This document shows, one piece after another, positions 5,628 to 5,629 of a DNA stretch of 5,629 nucleotides. Numbering within the stretch: position 1 is the stretch's first letter; each line of letters starts with the position of its first letter. Source of the DNA: CAMCSH01 sp043748535 (lineage in GTDB: Bacteria > Verrucomicrobiota > Lentisphaeria > Lentisphaerales > Lentisphaeraceae); the NCBI GenBank assembly GCA_043748535.1, contig JAYTMY010000279.1, positions 1-5,629 on the forward strand. Direction: 5' to 3'. Below the pieces are notes generated by a model that worked only from the letters and a program-made list of their open reading frames with translations, was not told the origin of the DNA and did not search any database. Both the position numbers and the translations under genes were made by a program.

Positions 5628-5629
5628 CG

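Larger units (their letters stand above)
5222..5629. other. 408-bp stretch without a convincing full gene
   Basis: After the AraC stop there is no frame of normal gene length on either strand and no hairpin with a T-run that would serve as terminator. The stretch holds the antisense fragment at 5172-5315, the 31-codon frame at 5425-5520, the palindrome and weak promoter at 5524-5556, and the LacI-type palindrome at 5616-5627. The part after about 5460 is more AT-rich than the genes, as expected of a regulatory region for a gene beyond the right edge. Confidence 0.5.

Overview
The window is GC-rich bacterial DNA. Nearly all of it is one sugar-acid (hexuronate/hexonate) utilisation locus. Gene style (an SGLT-like Na+ symporter of the SSS family, an AraC-type regulator, long GC-driven antisense open frames) would suit Verrucomicrobiota or Planctomycetota, but no marker gene is present, so the phylum is a low-confidence guess. 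No rRNA, tRNA, CRISPR array or transposase was seen.

Layout. Bases 1-156 hold no gene, but contain a perfect 10-bp-stem hairpin that looks like a REP-type element. On the minus strand, reading from about 4167 down to 157, comes an operon-like series: a UxaB-type tagaturonate reductase (2965-4167), a zinc alcohol dehydrogenase closely resembling L-galactonate 5-dehydrogenase LgoD (1932-2948, 16 bp behind it), a short relic of the C-terminus of a short-chain dehydrogenase (1834-1878), and an SSS-family sodium:solute symporter (157-1809). Divergently on the plus strand lies an AraC-family regulator (4298-5221). The 130-bp divergent spacer has a perfect 6-2-6 palindrome and an 8-bp direct repeat, both candidate operator elements. 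Bases 5222-5629 have no convincing full gene. They hold a 47-codon antisense open frame with protein-like composition, a 31-codon frame with a good ribosome binding site, a weak promoter overlapping a palindrome, and a LacI-type operator-like palindrome at the window edge, which probably belongs to a gene beyond it.

How the parts may work together (inference from families). The symporter imports a sugar or sugar acid with Na+. The zinc dehydrogenase oxidises L-galactonate to D-tagaturonate, and the UxaB-like enzyme reduces that to D-altronate, which would then need an altronate dehydratase and a KDG kinase and aldolase encoded elsewhere. The AraC protein probably senses a pathway intermediate and controls the divergent operon. 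The SDR relic shows that the operon once had another oxidoreductase between the dehydrogenase and the transporter. The most notable observations are this relic, the oxidation/reduction enzyme pairing, and the palindromes with shared 6-2-6 architecture.
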